DNA from: Cytophagales bacterium
Lineage (GTDB): Bacteria; Bacteroidota; Bacteroidia; Cytophagales; Cyclobacteriaceae
Length of the DNA: 49,528 bases
NCBI GenBank assembly: GCA_016124425.1
Contig: WGNT01000021.1
Coordinates: forward strand, 1-49,528
Reading direction: 5' to 3'
The translations under genes were made by a program, and so were the position numbers. Below, piece after piece: positions 15,397-23,579 of the stretch (positions within the stretch are counted from its first letter, which is position 1; every line of letters begins with the position of its first letter). The notes under the pieces were generated by a model. It worked only from the letters and a program-made list of their open reading frames with translations. It was not told where the DNA came from and searched no databases.

Positions 15397-16116
15397 ATGC
15401 GCATTGATATCATCACGGTGGTACCCGACTTGCTGAAAGGCCCTTTTGACCACTCTATCCTGAAAAGGGCAGAGGAAAAAGGACTAGCAAAAGTTGTGGT
15501 ACATAACCTCAGACAATTCGGAACCGGAAAGCAGAAAAGCGTAGACGATTACGCATTTGGCGGCGGGGCGGGAATGGTCATGATGATAGAACCAATCGCC
15601 AATTGCATCCGTTCGCTTCAAAGTGAAAGGGAATACGATGAGGTAATCTACATGAGTCCTGATGGGGAGACGTTTCAACAGTCGATGGCCAACGAGCTTT
15701 CGCTGAAGGCAAACCTTATCATTCTCTGTGGTCACTACAAAGGTGTGGACGAGAGGGTCAGGCAGCATTTTATCACCCGTGAAATAAGTGTGGGAGACTA
15801 CGTTCTTTCAGGCGGGGAGCTCGCTGCGGCAGTAGTCACTGACGCAGTAATTCGCCTTATTCCTGGCGTTCTCAATGACGAAACTTCGGCATTGACGGAC
15901 TCCTTTCAGGATGGGCTATTAGCCCCGCCAGTATATACGAGACCGGCTGAATATGAAGGTATGAAAGTCCCTGATGTCCTGCTTTCAGGACATGCGGCAA
16001 AAATAGAAAACTGGCGATTTGAAGAATCGGTACGTCGCACCCAGGTCAGAAGACCGGACTTGTTGATAGAAAAAGGCAGTCAAAATGCGACGGTAAGGAT
16101 AAGCAAAAAGAAATAA
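15397..16116 (+). CDS. trmD: tRNA (guanine-37-N1)-methyltransferase TrmD
   Basis: A 239-residue SPOUT methyltransferase that makes m1G37 in tRNAs reading CNN and GGG-type codons and so prevents frameshifting. The knot that binds SAM is seen in [13 protein letters not shown] and [15 protein letters not shown]. The C-terminal region has RRPDLL. Length and operon place are typical. Confidence 0.97.
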   Translation: MRIDIITVVPDLLKGPFDHSILKRAEEKGLAKVVVHNLRQFGTGKQKSVDDYAFGGGAGMVMMIEPIANCIRSLQSEREYDEVIYMSPDGETFQQSMANELSLKANLIILCGHYKGVDERVRQHFITREISVGDYVLSGGELAAAVVTDAVIRLIPGVLNDETSALTDSFQDGLLAPPVYTRPAEYEGMKVPDVLLSGHAAKIENWRFEESVRRTQVRRPDLLIEKGSQNATVRISKKK

Positions 16117-16176
16117 TATAGTAAACACATATTGCTCCTAGGCAATTTAAACGCGATACGCAAAAATATTAAAGCA

Positions 16177-16545
16177 ATGAGCGAACTACTAAAAATTGTA
16201 GAAGAGGAATACAAGGACGTAAGGGCCAAGTTTCCTTCTTTTAAGGCCGGAGATACGATCAATGTTCACGTGAAAATCACGGAGGGTAACAAAGAACGTA
16301 TTCAGCAGTTCCAAGGCACTGTGATCCAGCGGAAAAACCCTAATACGAACGGAGAAACATTTACCGTAAGGAAAATATCCAATGGCATCGGAGTCGAGAG
16401 GATTTTCCCTATAATCTCTCCTGCACTTGATAAAATTGAGCTGCTTCGAGAGGGCCGCGTAAGACGAGCAAGGTTGTTTTATCTTAGAGGACGTCAAGGT
16501 AAATCTGCTAAAATCAAAGAAAAAATCAGACCTAGAAAAAGCTGA
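16177..16545 (+). CDS. rplS: 50S ribosomal protein L19
   Basis: A 122-residue L19 at the 30S-50S interface. I chose the ATG at 16177 ([12 protein letters not shown]) because it aligns with the family N-terminus; the in-frame upstream start at 16132 would add 15 residues not seen in L19. [16 protein letters not shown] and [18 protein letters not shown] are diagnostic. Last gene of its operon and followed by a strong terminator. Confidence 0.97.
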   Translation: MSELLKIVEEEYKDVRAKFPSFKAGDTINVHVKITEGNKERIQQFQGTVIQRKNPNTNGETFTVRKISNGIGVERIFPIISPALDKIELLREGRVRRARLFYLRGRQGKSAKIKEKIRPRKS

Positions 16546-16552
16546 TTTCGAC

Positions 16553-16579
16553 AAAGGGCCATTTGGCCCTTTTTTTTTG
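16553..16579 (+). terminator. Rho-independent terminator after rplS
   Basis: AAAGGGCCA and TGGCCCTTT form a perfect 9-bp stem (16553-16561 with 16564-16572) with a 2-base loop as written. The right arm runs into a T-tract that continues to the next T-run. Confidence 0.9.
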
Positions 16580-16639
16580 TTTTTTTTTTCAGTACTTTCA
16601 TTTTTGAGATTTTATAAATACATATTAAAATTTTGCTAA

Positions 16640-17185
16640 ATGAATATTTTGCTCGTTGTATTGGTTGTTTTAGCCGTGGCCACCATAATAATTTATAACC
16701 AACTTGTCCGTCTTAGAAACCTAGCTGATGAAGGCTGGAGTGGAATCGACGTGCAGCTAAAGAGACGGGCTGACCTTATTCCCAACCTGGTGCAAACTGT
16801 CAAGGCGTATGCAGCTCACGAGAAAGCGCTTTTTGAAGAGGTAACCTCTATTCGCAACGAGGCGCTCAAACCACACTCCGTAGAGGAGCAGGGGAAAACG
16901 GAGGCCGCACTTTCGAAGGGATTGCGAAAGATACTTATCGTTGCGGAAGCCTATCCCGACTTAAAAGCAAATACCAATTTTCTGGAGTTACAAAAGGAAC
17001 TATCAGCAATCGAAAATACCCTGCAAAAAGCGCGAAGATATTACAACGGTACGGTAAGGGAGTTAAATACGAAGATCGAAACGATTCCTTCTAGTTTAGT
17101 TGCCCGTATGTTTTCCTTTTCTAAAAAGGCTTTCTTCAGCTTAGGGAGTGAAGAAGAAGGTAATATTCCTCAAGTAAATCTGTAA
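16640..17185 (+). CDS. LemA family protein
   Basis: A 181-residue protein with one N-terminal membrane anchor (about 1-18) and the LemA core: WSGIDVQLKRRADLIPNLVQTVKAYAAHE, then a helical bundle with ARRYYNGTVRELNTKIETIP. LemA proteins are small, membrane-anchored helical proteins of unclear role, commonly paired with a DUF2207 or TPM-domain protein, as here: the DUF2207 gene begins 5 bases after the stop. Confidence 0.93.
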   Translation: MNILLVVLVVLAVATIIIYNQLVRLRNLADEGWSGIDVQLKRRADLIPNLVQTVKAYAAHEKALFEEVTSIRNEALKPHSVEEQGKTEAALSKGLRKILIVAEAYPDLKANTNFLELQKELSAIENTLQKARRYYNGTVRELNTKIETIPSSLVARMFSFSKKAFFSLGSEEEGNIPQVNL

Positions 17186-17190
17186 TATCC

Positions 17191-19110
17191 ATGAAGAGAC
17201 TGCTTATTATTTTCCTACTCTGTTACGCGCCTTTTGTGGCCAAAGCACAGGATCGTGAAGAAATCCTAGAATATGTAAGTGACATCGAAATCCTCTTGGA
17301 CGGATCACTTCGAGTAAAGGAAACAATCACGGTAAATAGCGAACAAAACGAAATTAGACGCGGGATATTCCGAATTTTTCCAGTTATCTACCGAGACAAA
17401 TACAATAATCGTGTACAAGTAGGGTTTGACGTGGAAGCGGTGTTAAAGGATGATGAACCGGAGCCGTTTGTGGTATTGACAGAAGGTGATTTTAAAGAAA
17501 TTAGAATTGGGAATCCTGACGTCATCATGCCAAAGGGGGTGTATACCTATACTATTATGTATACGACAAACCGGCAGATTGGCTTTTTTGAAGAATATGA
17601 CGAATTGTATTGGAATGCTATAGGGGACAGTTGGGCGTTTCCGATTCGTAATGCAAGTTCCCGCATTCACCTTCCGGAAGGAGCAGATATGATTCAATAT
17701 GCAGCTTATTCCGGTCCTTCCGGAAGTACGGAATGCGCTTGTGAAATAAGAAAAGTCGATAGCGGTACACTACTTGTAACGCTTACTGAACCACTAAATC
17801 CTCGTGAAGGATTGACGATAGCAGTTGCGTGGCCTAAAGGGATAGTGGAAGCTCCATCTTCTATGGATCAAAAGCGACAGTTTCTGGTAGACAATTATGG
17901 GATCTTGATAGCGGTCATCGGTTTGCTTTTCACTTTAATATATTACCTCTATGCATGGAATCGCGTTGGTAGAGACCCAAGGAAGGGAGGAATTTACCCG
18001 CAATTTGAAGCACCTTTAGGATTAAATGCAGCTGCAATTCGGTATATCTACCATATGGGTTTTGATCAAACCGCATTTACCGCAGTGATGATTCAGCTTG
18101 CTACGAGAGGCATTATCAAAATTGTAGAGGAAAAGCGTGGCAGGTATGCTCTTCAGTTACTGTTTCGCGAGGACAGTTCGATTGATCAGATGGAAAGGAA
18201 CGTGATCAACAGCTTATTTCCTGATGGGACCTCCGTGATTACCTTGCACCAAAAAGAGTATAAAAAAATTGGAAGTGCCTTGAAAGTAGTTCGGGATTTT
18301 CTAAACGCAAATTTTAAAGAGGGTTATTTTCAACTTAATCACCTTTGGATTGTCCCGGCCATTCTAATCAGTGCGGCGACCCTTATACTCTCACTGAGAG
18401 CTACATTGCCGATGCGGTTTGAAGAAGAAAGGGCCTTTTTGGTTGTCGGGACGGTAATCGCACTCCTACTCTCCGGTGTGGTGTCTAACTTGTTAATTAA
18501 GGTTTATGAAATCACACAGGGTGAACGGGTAAAGCCATTGACGATTTTGGGCAGCCTATTTTCCGTACTTTTGTTTCTGGGGGCGCCAATATTTTTGAAC
18601 ATTAGTTTTGGGGTGCAGTTCGAGTTTGGCTTGCTTTCGCTTTTTTTGCTTTTGGGAATTATAAATTACCTCTTTTTCTATCTGATGAAAGCGCCGACGG
18701 AAAAAGGGCGAAAGGTAATGGATGAAATCGAAGGCTTTCGCATGTACCTGAATGCCGCTGAAAAACCTCAGATACAACAAATGAATCCTCCAGGGCTTAC
18801 TCCGGAAATTTTCGAAAAGTATCTGCCGTACGCCATCGCACTGGGTGTAGGGGTTGCTTGGGGCAAGAGCTTTGAACGAAGTCTAGAGGTCATGGAAAAA
18901 AGCACGGGCAGTGCACGCCATTATGTTCCGGCATGGTATGCGGGTAGGGCGTTCAACGCCGCGTCCATGGGCGGCTTTTCTAAAGAATTGGGACAGAACT
19001 TTAGCAGTGTGCTCAACAATTCAGCCGCCGCACCCGGATCAAAATCAGGTAGTGGAGGCGGAGGCCGTTCAGGTGGCGGGGGCGGTGGAGGCGGTGGAGG
19101 CGGCTGGTAA
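17191..19110 (+). CDS. DUF2207 domain-containing membrane protein
   Basis: A 639-residue protein with a signal peptide (about 1-19, cleavage after AKAQ), an extracytoplasmic DUF2207 domain (about 25-215), a membrane segment near 235-250, a cytoplasmic-looking stretch and three to four further hydrophobic segments between about 390 and 500. The C-terminus is extreme: SGSGGGG, then about a dozen Gly, ending in Trp. Such Gly-rich tails occur in TPM and DUF2207 proteins. Partner of LemA in a two-gene operon; function not established for the family, though membrane or envelope homeostasis is often proposed. Confidence 0.88.
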   Translation: MKRLLIIFLLCYAPFVAKAQDREEILEYVSDIEILLDGSLRVKETITVNSEQNEIRRGIFRIFPVIYRDKYNNRVQVGFDVEAVLKDDEPEPFVVLTEGDFKEIRIGNPDVIMPKGVYTYTIMYTTNRQIGFFEEYDELYWNAIGDSWAFPIRNASSRIHLPEGADMIQYAAYSGPSGSTECACEIRKVDSGTLLVTLTEPLNPREGLTIAVAWPKGIVEAPSSMDQKRQFLVDNYGILIAVIGLLFTLIYYLYAWNRVGRDPRKGGIYPQFEAPLGLNAAAIRYIYHMGFDQTAFTAVMIQLATRGIIKIVEEKRGRYALQLLFREDSSIDQMERNVINSLFPDGTSVITLHQKEYKKIGSALKVVRDFLNANFKEGYFQLNHLWIVPAILISAATLILSLRATLPMRFEEERAFLVVGTVIALLLSGVVSNLLIKVYEITQGERVKPLTILGSLFSVLLFLGAPIFLNISFGVQFEFGLLSLFLLLGIINYLFFYLMKAPTEKGRKVMDEIEGFRMYLNAAEKPQIQQMNPPGLTPEIFEKYLPYAIALGVGVAWGKSFERSLEVMEKSTGSARHYVPAWYAGRAFNAASMGGFSKELGQNFSSVLNNSAAAPGSKSGSGGGGRSGGGGGGGGGGGW

Positions 19111-19168
19111 GCAGTCCTTGGTTCAGCCGGACTATCGCCGCAAACCGTTATTTTTGTTGATTGTCACC

Positions 19169-21973
19169 TTACTGTATCCAGATCGTTTTAGCGTACTCAT
19201 TGGTTCGGGTCCGTAGGACAACCGTCAAAAAGCCCTTGGGAAGATGATAGATGCCAACTTCTTCTTGACCATCTACGACGGGTATATCCTTTAGTTCTTG
19301 TCCAAGTGCGTTGTAAATTTTCAGCTCCCGCAGACCGCCTATGCCCCTGGTTGAGATCTTAATGTTGCCTTGGGAAGGATTTGGATAGACACGGAATGAA
19401 GCCCCAACCGTCAGCACTTCAGGGAGTGAGGTTATGAGATTTACATTGACAGGAAGCGTCTGTGAAGGGCCTGAGTCGCATGCATTCATAGGTGTTGCCG
19501 TCAACTGGAAATCGCCTTCATTTTCCCAAGAGACCCTGACCCGTCCTGTGCCCTGTCCACTGATAATGGTTCCGCCGCCGCCTGTAGACCATTGATAGTT
19601 AATGTCTGCTACTGTAGGTATTTCATAATCTGCCTGTTGCAGGCCTACCCGGGTACTCCCCGTAATGGCCCCTGGTCGCGCGGGGGAAGTTAGTACACGG
19701 ATGGTTTTTTGGGACACGGGACCCTGCCCACAGGGGTTGCTCGTAGACACCCGAAGCGTTTGGTTGCCGAGGCTTGTCCATTCGACATCTACCCTGGAAG
19801 AGCCTTGCCCTCCGCGTATTAGACCTCCGGTAACTGCCCATACATATTCGGTTCCCGGGACTGAATCTACATAAAACTCGTTTATTGCGCTTAAACAAGC
19901 TACTCCTTCACCTTGAATAGGCGGTGCTTGGTTTGGCTGCTGTGATACCACGACCTCTAGAGCCGAGGTGGGGCCGTTACCGCAGGTATTCTTTCCACGT
20001 ACCATAATAGCGTTTCTCCCCGCAATATCCCAACGCACCACCAATCTGTTTGTCCCTTGTCCTTCAAGTATTGTTCCGCCATCTACCCGCCATTCATAGG
20101 TAGTTCCGGGTTCATCGCCTTGTTGAATGGTATAGAGTTGTTGGCTTAGGCAGATGTTATTTTCACCAAAAATAGCAGTCGGCTGCTGAGGCACCTGGCA
20201 GGTGTATTGGAAAAGCATTCCCTTCTCCCCTATGGCATACCCTACATTAAGGTCACCAAAACTGATGCCTGTAAGGTTTTGAAACGTTCCCGTAGCAAGT
20301 TTTTCCCACGTTAGTCCACCATCAAAAGTACGCATCATAAGCCCATTGGTCCCGGTAATGAATCCTACTGATTCGTCCAAAAAATCAACGCCAGTCAAAT
20401 TCTCCTGTATGCCTGAATTGATCCGTTGCCATTGACGCCCGCGGTCGGTTGTTTTGAAAATTGTTCCCTGGTTTCCGACGACAATGGCGCTGTTGTCATC
20501 CAAAAGCGTAATGGAATTAAGTGATGCCGTGGTCGGTAGGGTTACTCTCGACCATTCGGTCCCATTTTCGGACCGGGATATATAGCCTCTTTCACCGATG
20601 ATAATTCCCTCATCTGGTTCGAAAAACGTAATTGCATTAAAATCCAACATATTTTCTCCCGATGCGATGATGGACCAGTTCACCCCTCGGTTTACGGTAG
20701 TGGCGATATATCCACGCTCGCCTACCACATATCCCCTGTTGATATCGAAGAAAAACACGCCGTTGATGCTGCGGTTGGTTCCAGGATTGAGTGTGGTCCA
20801 ACTCGCTCCGGAGTTTGTTGTACTAATGATGTTTCCGTTTGCTCCGGATACATAGCCCACTCCTGCCGTGAGAAAGTGCAGGGCTTTGAAAGCAACGGAT
20901 AAGGGTCTTGATCTATCAACATAGGTGGAACCCCCATTGGCAGTCAGTAATATTAGCCCATTCTCTCCGGTAATATATCCTCTTAGGTCTGAAGTAAATT
21001 GAACTGCAGTATAGTCCGTAGACCTACCCGAAAGGCGTAAAGTCCATGAGGCACCAGAATTCGTAGATGAACCAAGAAACCCACTATTTGCAACATAAAA
21101 TATGTTGTTGCTTTCCTGTCGAAAGTCCAGTGCGTTAATATCCTGTACGGTACGGCTTACAATTTCGATGAATGTCAACCCTCCATTTGTCGTTCTTAGG
21201 ATTTTCCCGTTTTTTCCGGTTACGACACCAATTAGCGGATTGTTTCGACTGAAGGATACGGCAAGAAAATCGGTGTCAATACCACTGTTGATAAACTGCC
21301 AGGTGTTGCCTCCGTTTTCCGTCTTGATAATTGCACCAAGGTCACCAACGGCGTAGCCAATAGTATCGTTTGTAAAATACAGGCTATTCAGCCTTACGTC
21401 AAATCCGATAGGAAGGCGTTGCCAAGTAGTTCCTCCGTTAGTTGTTTTGAGGATTTCCGCAGCAGCGGTTGCCATGTAGCCCAACTGCGAGGTTGAAAAA
21501 GACATGGACTTAAGATGGGCTGTTGTTCCTGTTTCCCGGATCGACCATGTTTGTCCAGCGTTAGTAGATGCAAATAGTGCCCCATTTTCTGCTGTAATAA
21601 GGACATTATTCTGAGATAGATACTGAATGTCAGAGAGGCGCTCCGTCCCTGGAAGCGTTCTGCTTTGCCAGCTTGTGCCTCCATTCGTCGTTCTATAGAT
21701 CACCCCGGATCCGGCAAGAAGGATCCCGTTGTTTTCATCATAAAATGCCATCTTGACCAAATTGGGACCAGGCACTAAAAGCTCGGTCCAACTTAGTCCT
21801 CCATCTATTGTTTTTAGAAAAATGTTCTCCCCAGTGATGTATCCAACTTCATTGTTTATCCACGTGATATCGCTAAAACTATTGCCCCAGCTACCAACTC
21901 TTCTCCAGCTTTGCCCGAAGGAATTAGAAAGCACCCACCAACACATTATAGCTAAAAGTATACCTTTTTTCAT
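19169..21973 (-). CDS. Secreted YCF48-repeat (beta-propeller) protein with PKD-like domains and T9SS sorting domain
   Basis: A 934-residue secreted protein with signal peptide (MKKGILLAIMCWWVLSNSFG). Residues ~20-610 hold 13 clear repeats of about 43 residues with the pattern G-ENG-I--T-NGG-SW, plus one partial repeat: the YCF48 / BNR-like beta-propeller type. Residues ~620-850 contain three PKD-like domains, each with CGNGP- or CDSGP-like turns (TYEWRVDGG, EYVWAVTGG, NYQWSTGGG). The last ~75 residues, with VYPNPSQGNIKIS and LPKGFLTVVLRT, form a type A T9SS C-terminal sorting domain. The protein is probably exported and anchored or released at the cell surface. Fourteen blades would fit two seven-bladed propellers. 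Role unknown. Confidence 0.9.
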   Translation of the reverse strand: MKKGILLAIMCWWVLSNSFGQSWRRVGSWGNSFSDITWINNEVGYITGENIFLKTIDGGLSWTELLVPGPNLVKMAFYDENNGILLAGSGVIYRTTNGGTSWQSRTLPGTERLSDIQYLSQNNVLITAENGALFASTNAGQTWSIRETGTTAHLKSMSFSTSQLGYMATAAAEILKTTNGGTTWQRLPIGFDVRLNSLYFTNDTIGYAVGDLGAIIKTENGGNTWQFINSGIDTDFLAVSFSRNNPLIGVVTGKNGKILRTTNGGLTFIEIVSRTVQDINALDFRQESNNIFYVANSGFLGSSTNSGASWTLRLSGRSTDYTAVQFTSDLRGYITGENGLILLTANGGSTYVDRSRPLSVAFKALHFLTAGVGYVSGANGNIISTTNSGASWTTLNPGTNRSINGVFFFDINRGYVVGERGYIATTVNRGVNWSIIASGENMLDFNAITFFEPDEGIIIGERGYISRSENGTEWSRVTLPTTASLNSITLLDDNSAIVVGNQGTIFKTTDRGRQWQRINSGIQENLTGVDFLDESVGFITGTNGLMMRTFDGGLTWEKLATGTFQNLTGISFGDLNVGYAIGEKGMLFQYTCQVPQQPTAIFGENNICLSQQLYTIQQGDEPGTTYEWRVDGGTILEGQGTNRLVVRWDIAGRNAIMVRGKNTCGNGPTSALEVVVSQQPNQAPPIQGEGVACLSAINEFYVDSVPGTEYVWAVTGGLIRGGQGSSRVDVEWTSLGNQTLRVSTSNPCGQGPVSQKTIRVLTSPARPGAITGSTRVGLQQADYEIPTVADINYQWSTGGGGTIISGQGTGRVRVSWENEGDFQLTATPMNACDSGPSQTLPVNVNLITSLPEVLTVGASFRVYPNPSQGNIKISTRGIGGLRELKIYNALGQELKDIPVVDGQEEVGIYHLPKGFLTVVLRTRTNEYAKTIWIQ

Positions 21974-22006
21974 ACAAAAACCCTTATAACTAGTGAATTA
22001 CCTTTA

Positions 22007-22037
22007 CAAAAATATAACTATTCACAAGAAAAAACAG
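22007..22037 (-). promoter_or_regulatory. Candidate promoter of the YCF48-repeat gene
   Basis: On the minus strand TATTTTTG (22007-22014) matches TAnnTTTG. A CTG at 22035-22037, one mismatch from TTG, lies 20 bases upstream. The leader to the start codon would be about 30 bases. Confidence 0.45.
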
Positions 22038-22121
22038 CATCTTTTACGATCACTCACCGCTGGGAATACCAAGTCCACTTTTTATATTGTGAAGGAGAAT
22101 AAACTTGTCACCAATGAATAA

Positions 22122-22159
22122 AAAAAAGCTGCCTCACGTTTAGTGTAGGCAGCTTTTTT
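22122..22159 (-). terminator. Rho-independent terminator after the gldJ-like gene
   Basis: AAAAAAGCTGCCT pairs perfectly with AGGCAGCTTTTTT across a 12-base loop. The flanking A- and T-runs make it usable from either strand; the gene ending just above it on the minus strand is the GldJ homologue. Confidence 0.85.
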
Positions 22160-22180
22160 AAAAAGATCACGTCATAATGA

Positions 22181-23410
22181 TCAATAGTCTTTTTCTCCCA
22201 CGGCAATCATCGCACATCTAAAACCAATATGGTTGGTGGCTGAATCCTGATGCATAAATCTTCTTGCGCCAGGCGCTAGCCAGTAGGCAACGTCTTTCCA
22301 AGATCCGCCTTTGAACACGCGGAACTGGTCATTTATCATCGTCGTTTGGTAATTCTCTTCTTCGTCAAATAATCCATCTCTACGGAGCGGGTTTAGGTCG
22401 TCAAAATCCTGAAACGATAAGGGACGATACACATCCTGAACCCATTCGTTCATATTACCGGCCATATTATAAAGACCGAAGTCGTTCGGAGGGTAATTGT
22501 AGACGTTAGTTGGAATGATGTCGCCATCATTAGAAATCGATCCGGAGATACCGGCATAATCGCCTCTTCCTCGTTTGAAGTTGGCTAAGAAGTCACCCTG
22601 CCTAGAACTACGTTTTACATTGTAGGGGTTACGAGGGCCTCTTCCATCCCAAGGATAGATCCGGCCGTTTTCCTGATTCTCATCCATGTATTGCGTGCCG
22701 ACCATCGCCTTTGCAGCAAATTCCCATTCAGCCTCGTTGGGCAGTCTGTAATCGGGAAACACGACCCCTCGTTCGATTAACTGTCCCTGAGACAATGCGG
22801 AATCAAGCTCATTTTTCTCACGGTTCAACTCATTAACGTAAAGTGTCCTCCATTTACAATAAACATTCGCCTGATTCCAGCTTACTCCAGCCACAGGGTA
22901 GAAATTAAACCCTGGATATTTAAAGTAGTAGGTAGCATAGACATCATTATAGGAAAGCAAGCCATCCCATACTCTGTCGTTGGGCTGCAACTTCTGGAGG
23001 GAATCTTCTGAGATTCCCCTTTGCGTGTTGTTGGCTATTTCGAATAAAAATTCTTTGTAGTCAACATTCGTTACTTCTGTTTCATCCATGTAGAAGGATG
23101 CTACCGTCACGGTGCGTTCTACATTGTCCCTGAAGCCCATAATATCCTGCTCTTGTGAACCGAGTACAGCCCGTCCACCTTGGATGAATTTTAATTTAGG
23201 GCCGATTACTTCCCGCGGTAATCGAAACACCTGAAATTGCGTTGTATCGTCTTCATCAAAGCTGTATTGGGCACCGGTTGACGCGCTTGTTCCTCCTGGA
23301 TTGCTTGCTGTCCTTCTACTCGACCGATTTCCACAGGAATATAAAACCAAGCTGAAAATAAGTAGGGCTGCCACTGAGGACAAACCGTTGATTTTGTTCA
23401 CCAATTTCAT
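22181..23410 (-). CDS. gldJ: GldJ-family gliding-motility lipoprotein (SUMF1/FGE fold)
   Basis: A 409-residue lipoprotein (Cys26 in LVLYSC) with a formylglycine-generating-enzyme-like fold: FYMDETEVTNVDYKEF, GVSWNQANVYCKWR, YRLPNEAEWEFAA, NDFGLYNMAGNMNEWVQDVYRPLS and VFKGGSWKDVAYWLAPGARR. The run from GDYAGISGSISNDGD to the C-terminal IGFRCAM resembles GldJ more than GldK as I know them. It lacks the two catalytic cysteines of true FGE, so it is structural, not a sulfatase activator. GldJ supports gliding and the type IX secretion machinery. It is shorter than the ~560 residues of Flavobacterium GldJ. GldK is the main alternative. It is monocistronic here, bounded by a terminator. Confidence 0.7.
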   Translation of the reverse strand: MKLVNKINGLSSVAALLIFSLVLYSCGNRSSRRTASNPGGTSASTGAQYSFDEDDTTQFQVFRLPREVIGPKLKFIQGGRAVLGSQEQDIMGFRDNVERTVTVASFYMDETEVTNVDYKEFLFEIANNTQRGISEDSLQKLQPNDRVWDGLLSYNDVYATYYFKYPGFNFYPVAGVSWNQANVYCKWRTLYVNELNREKNELDSALSQGQLIERGVVFPDYRLPNEAEWEFAAKAMVGTQYMDENQENGRIYPWDGRGPRNPYNVKRSSRQGDFLANFKRGRGDYAGISGSISNDGDIIPTNVYNYPPNDFGLYNMAGNMNEWVQDVYRPLSFQDFDDLNPLRRDGLFDEEENYQTTMINDQFRVFKGGSWKDVAYWLAPGARRFMHQDSATNHIGFRCAMIAVGEKDY

Positions 23411-23442
23411 GCGAAAATAATTTGGTTGTGCGCTTTAAAACG

Positions 23443-23473
23443 CTAATATATGATCAATAATGTACTTTAACAA
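23443..23473 (-). promoter_or_regulatory. Candidate promoter of the gldJ-like gene
   Basis: On the minus strand TTG (23471-23473), 20 bases, then TATATTAG (23443-23450), one mismatch from TAnnTTTG, about 32 bases before the start codon. Confidence 0.4.
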
Positions 23474-23579
23474 TATTCTTTTCAAGCCGATAGGGTGTTG
23501 AAATACCATTTATGTGTAAATCATGTATCAATTTTCGAAAAATAAGTTTTGAAACTCATTTTCTTTGGGAAAAAATTTT

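Noticed and set aside
22181-23410. FGE-fold protein as activator of the sulfatase at 1549
   Set aside because: It is a lipoprotein with GldJ-like sequence and lacks the catalytic cysteine pair of formylglycine-generating enzymes.
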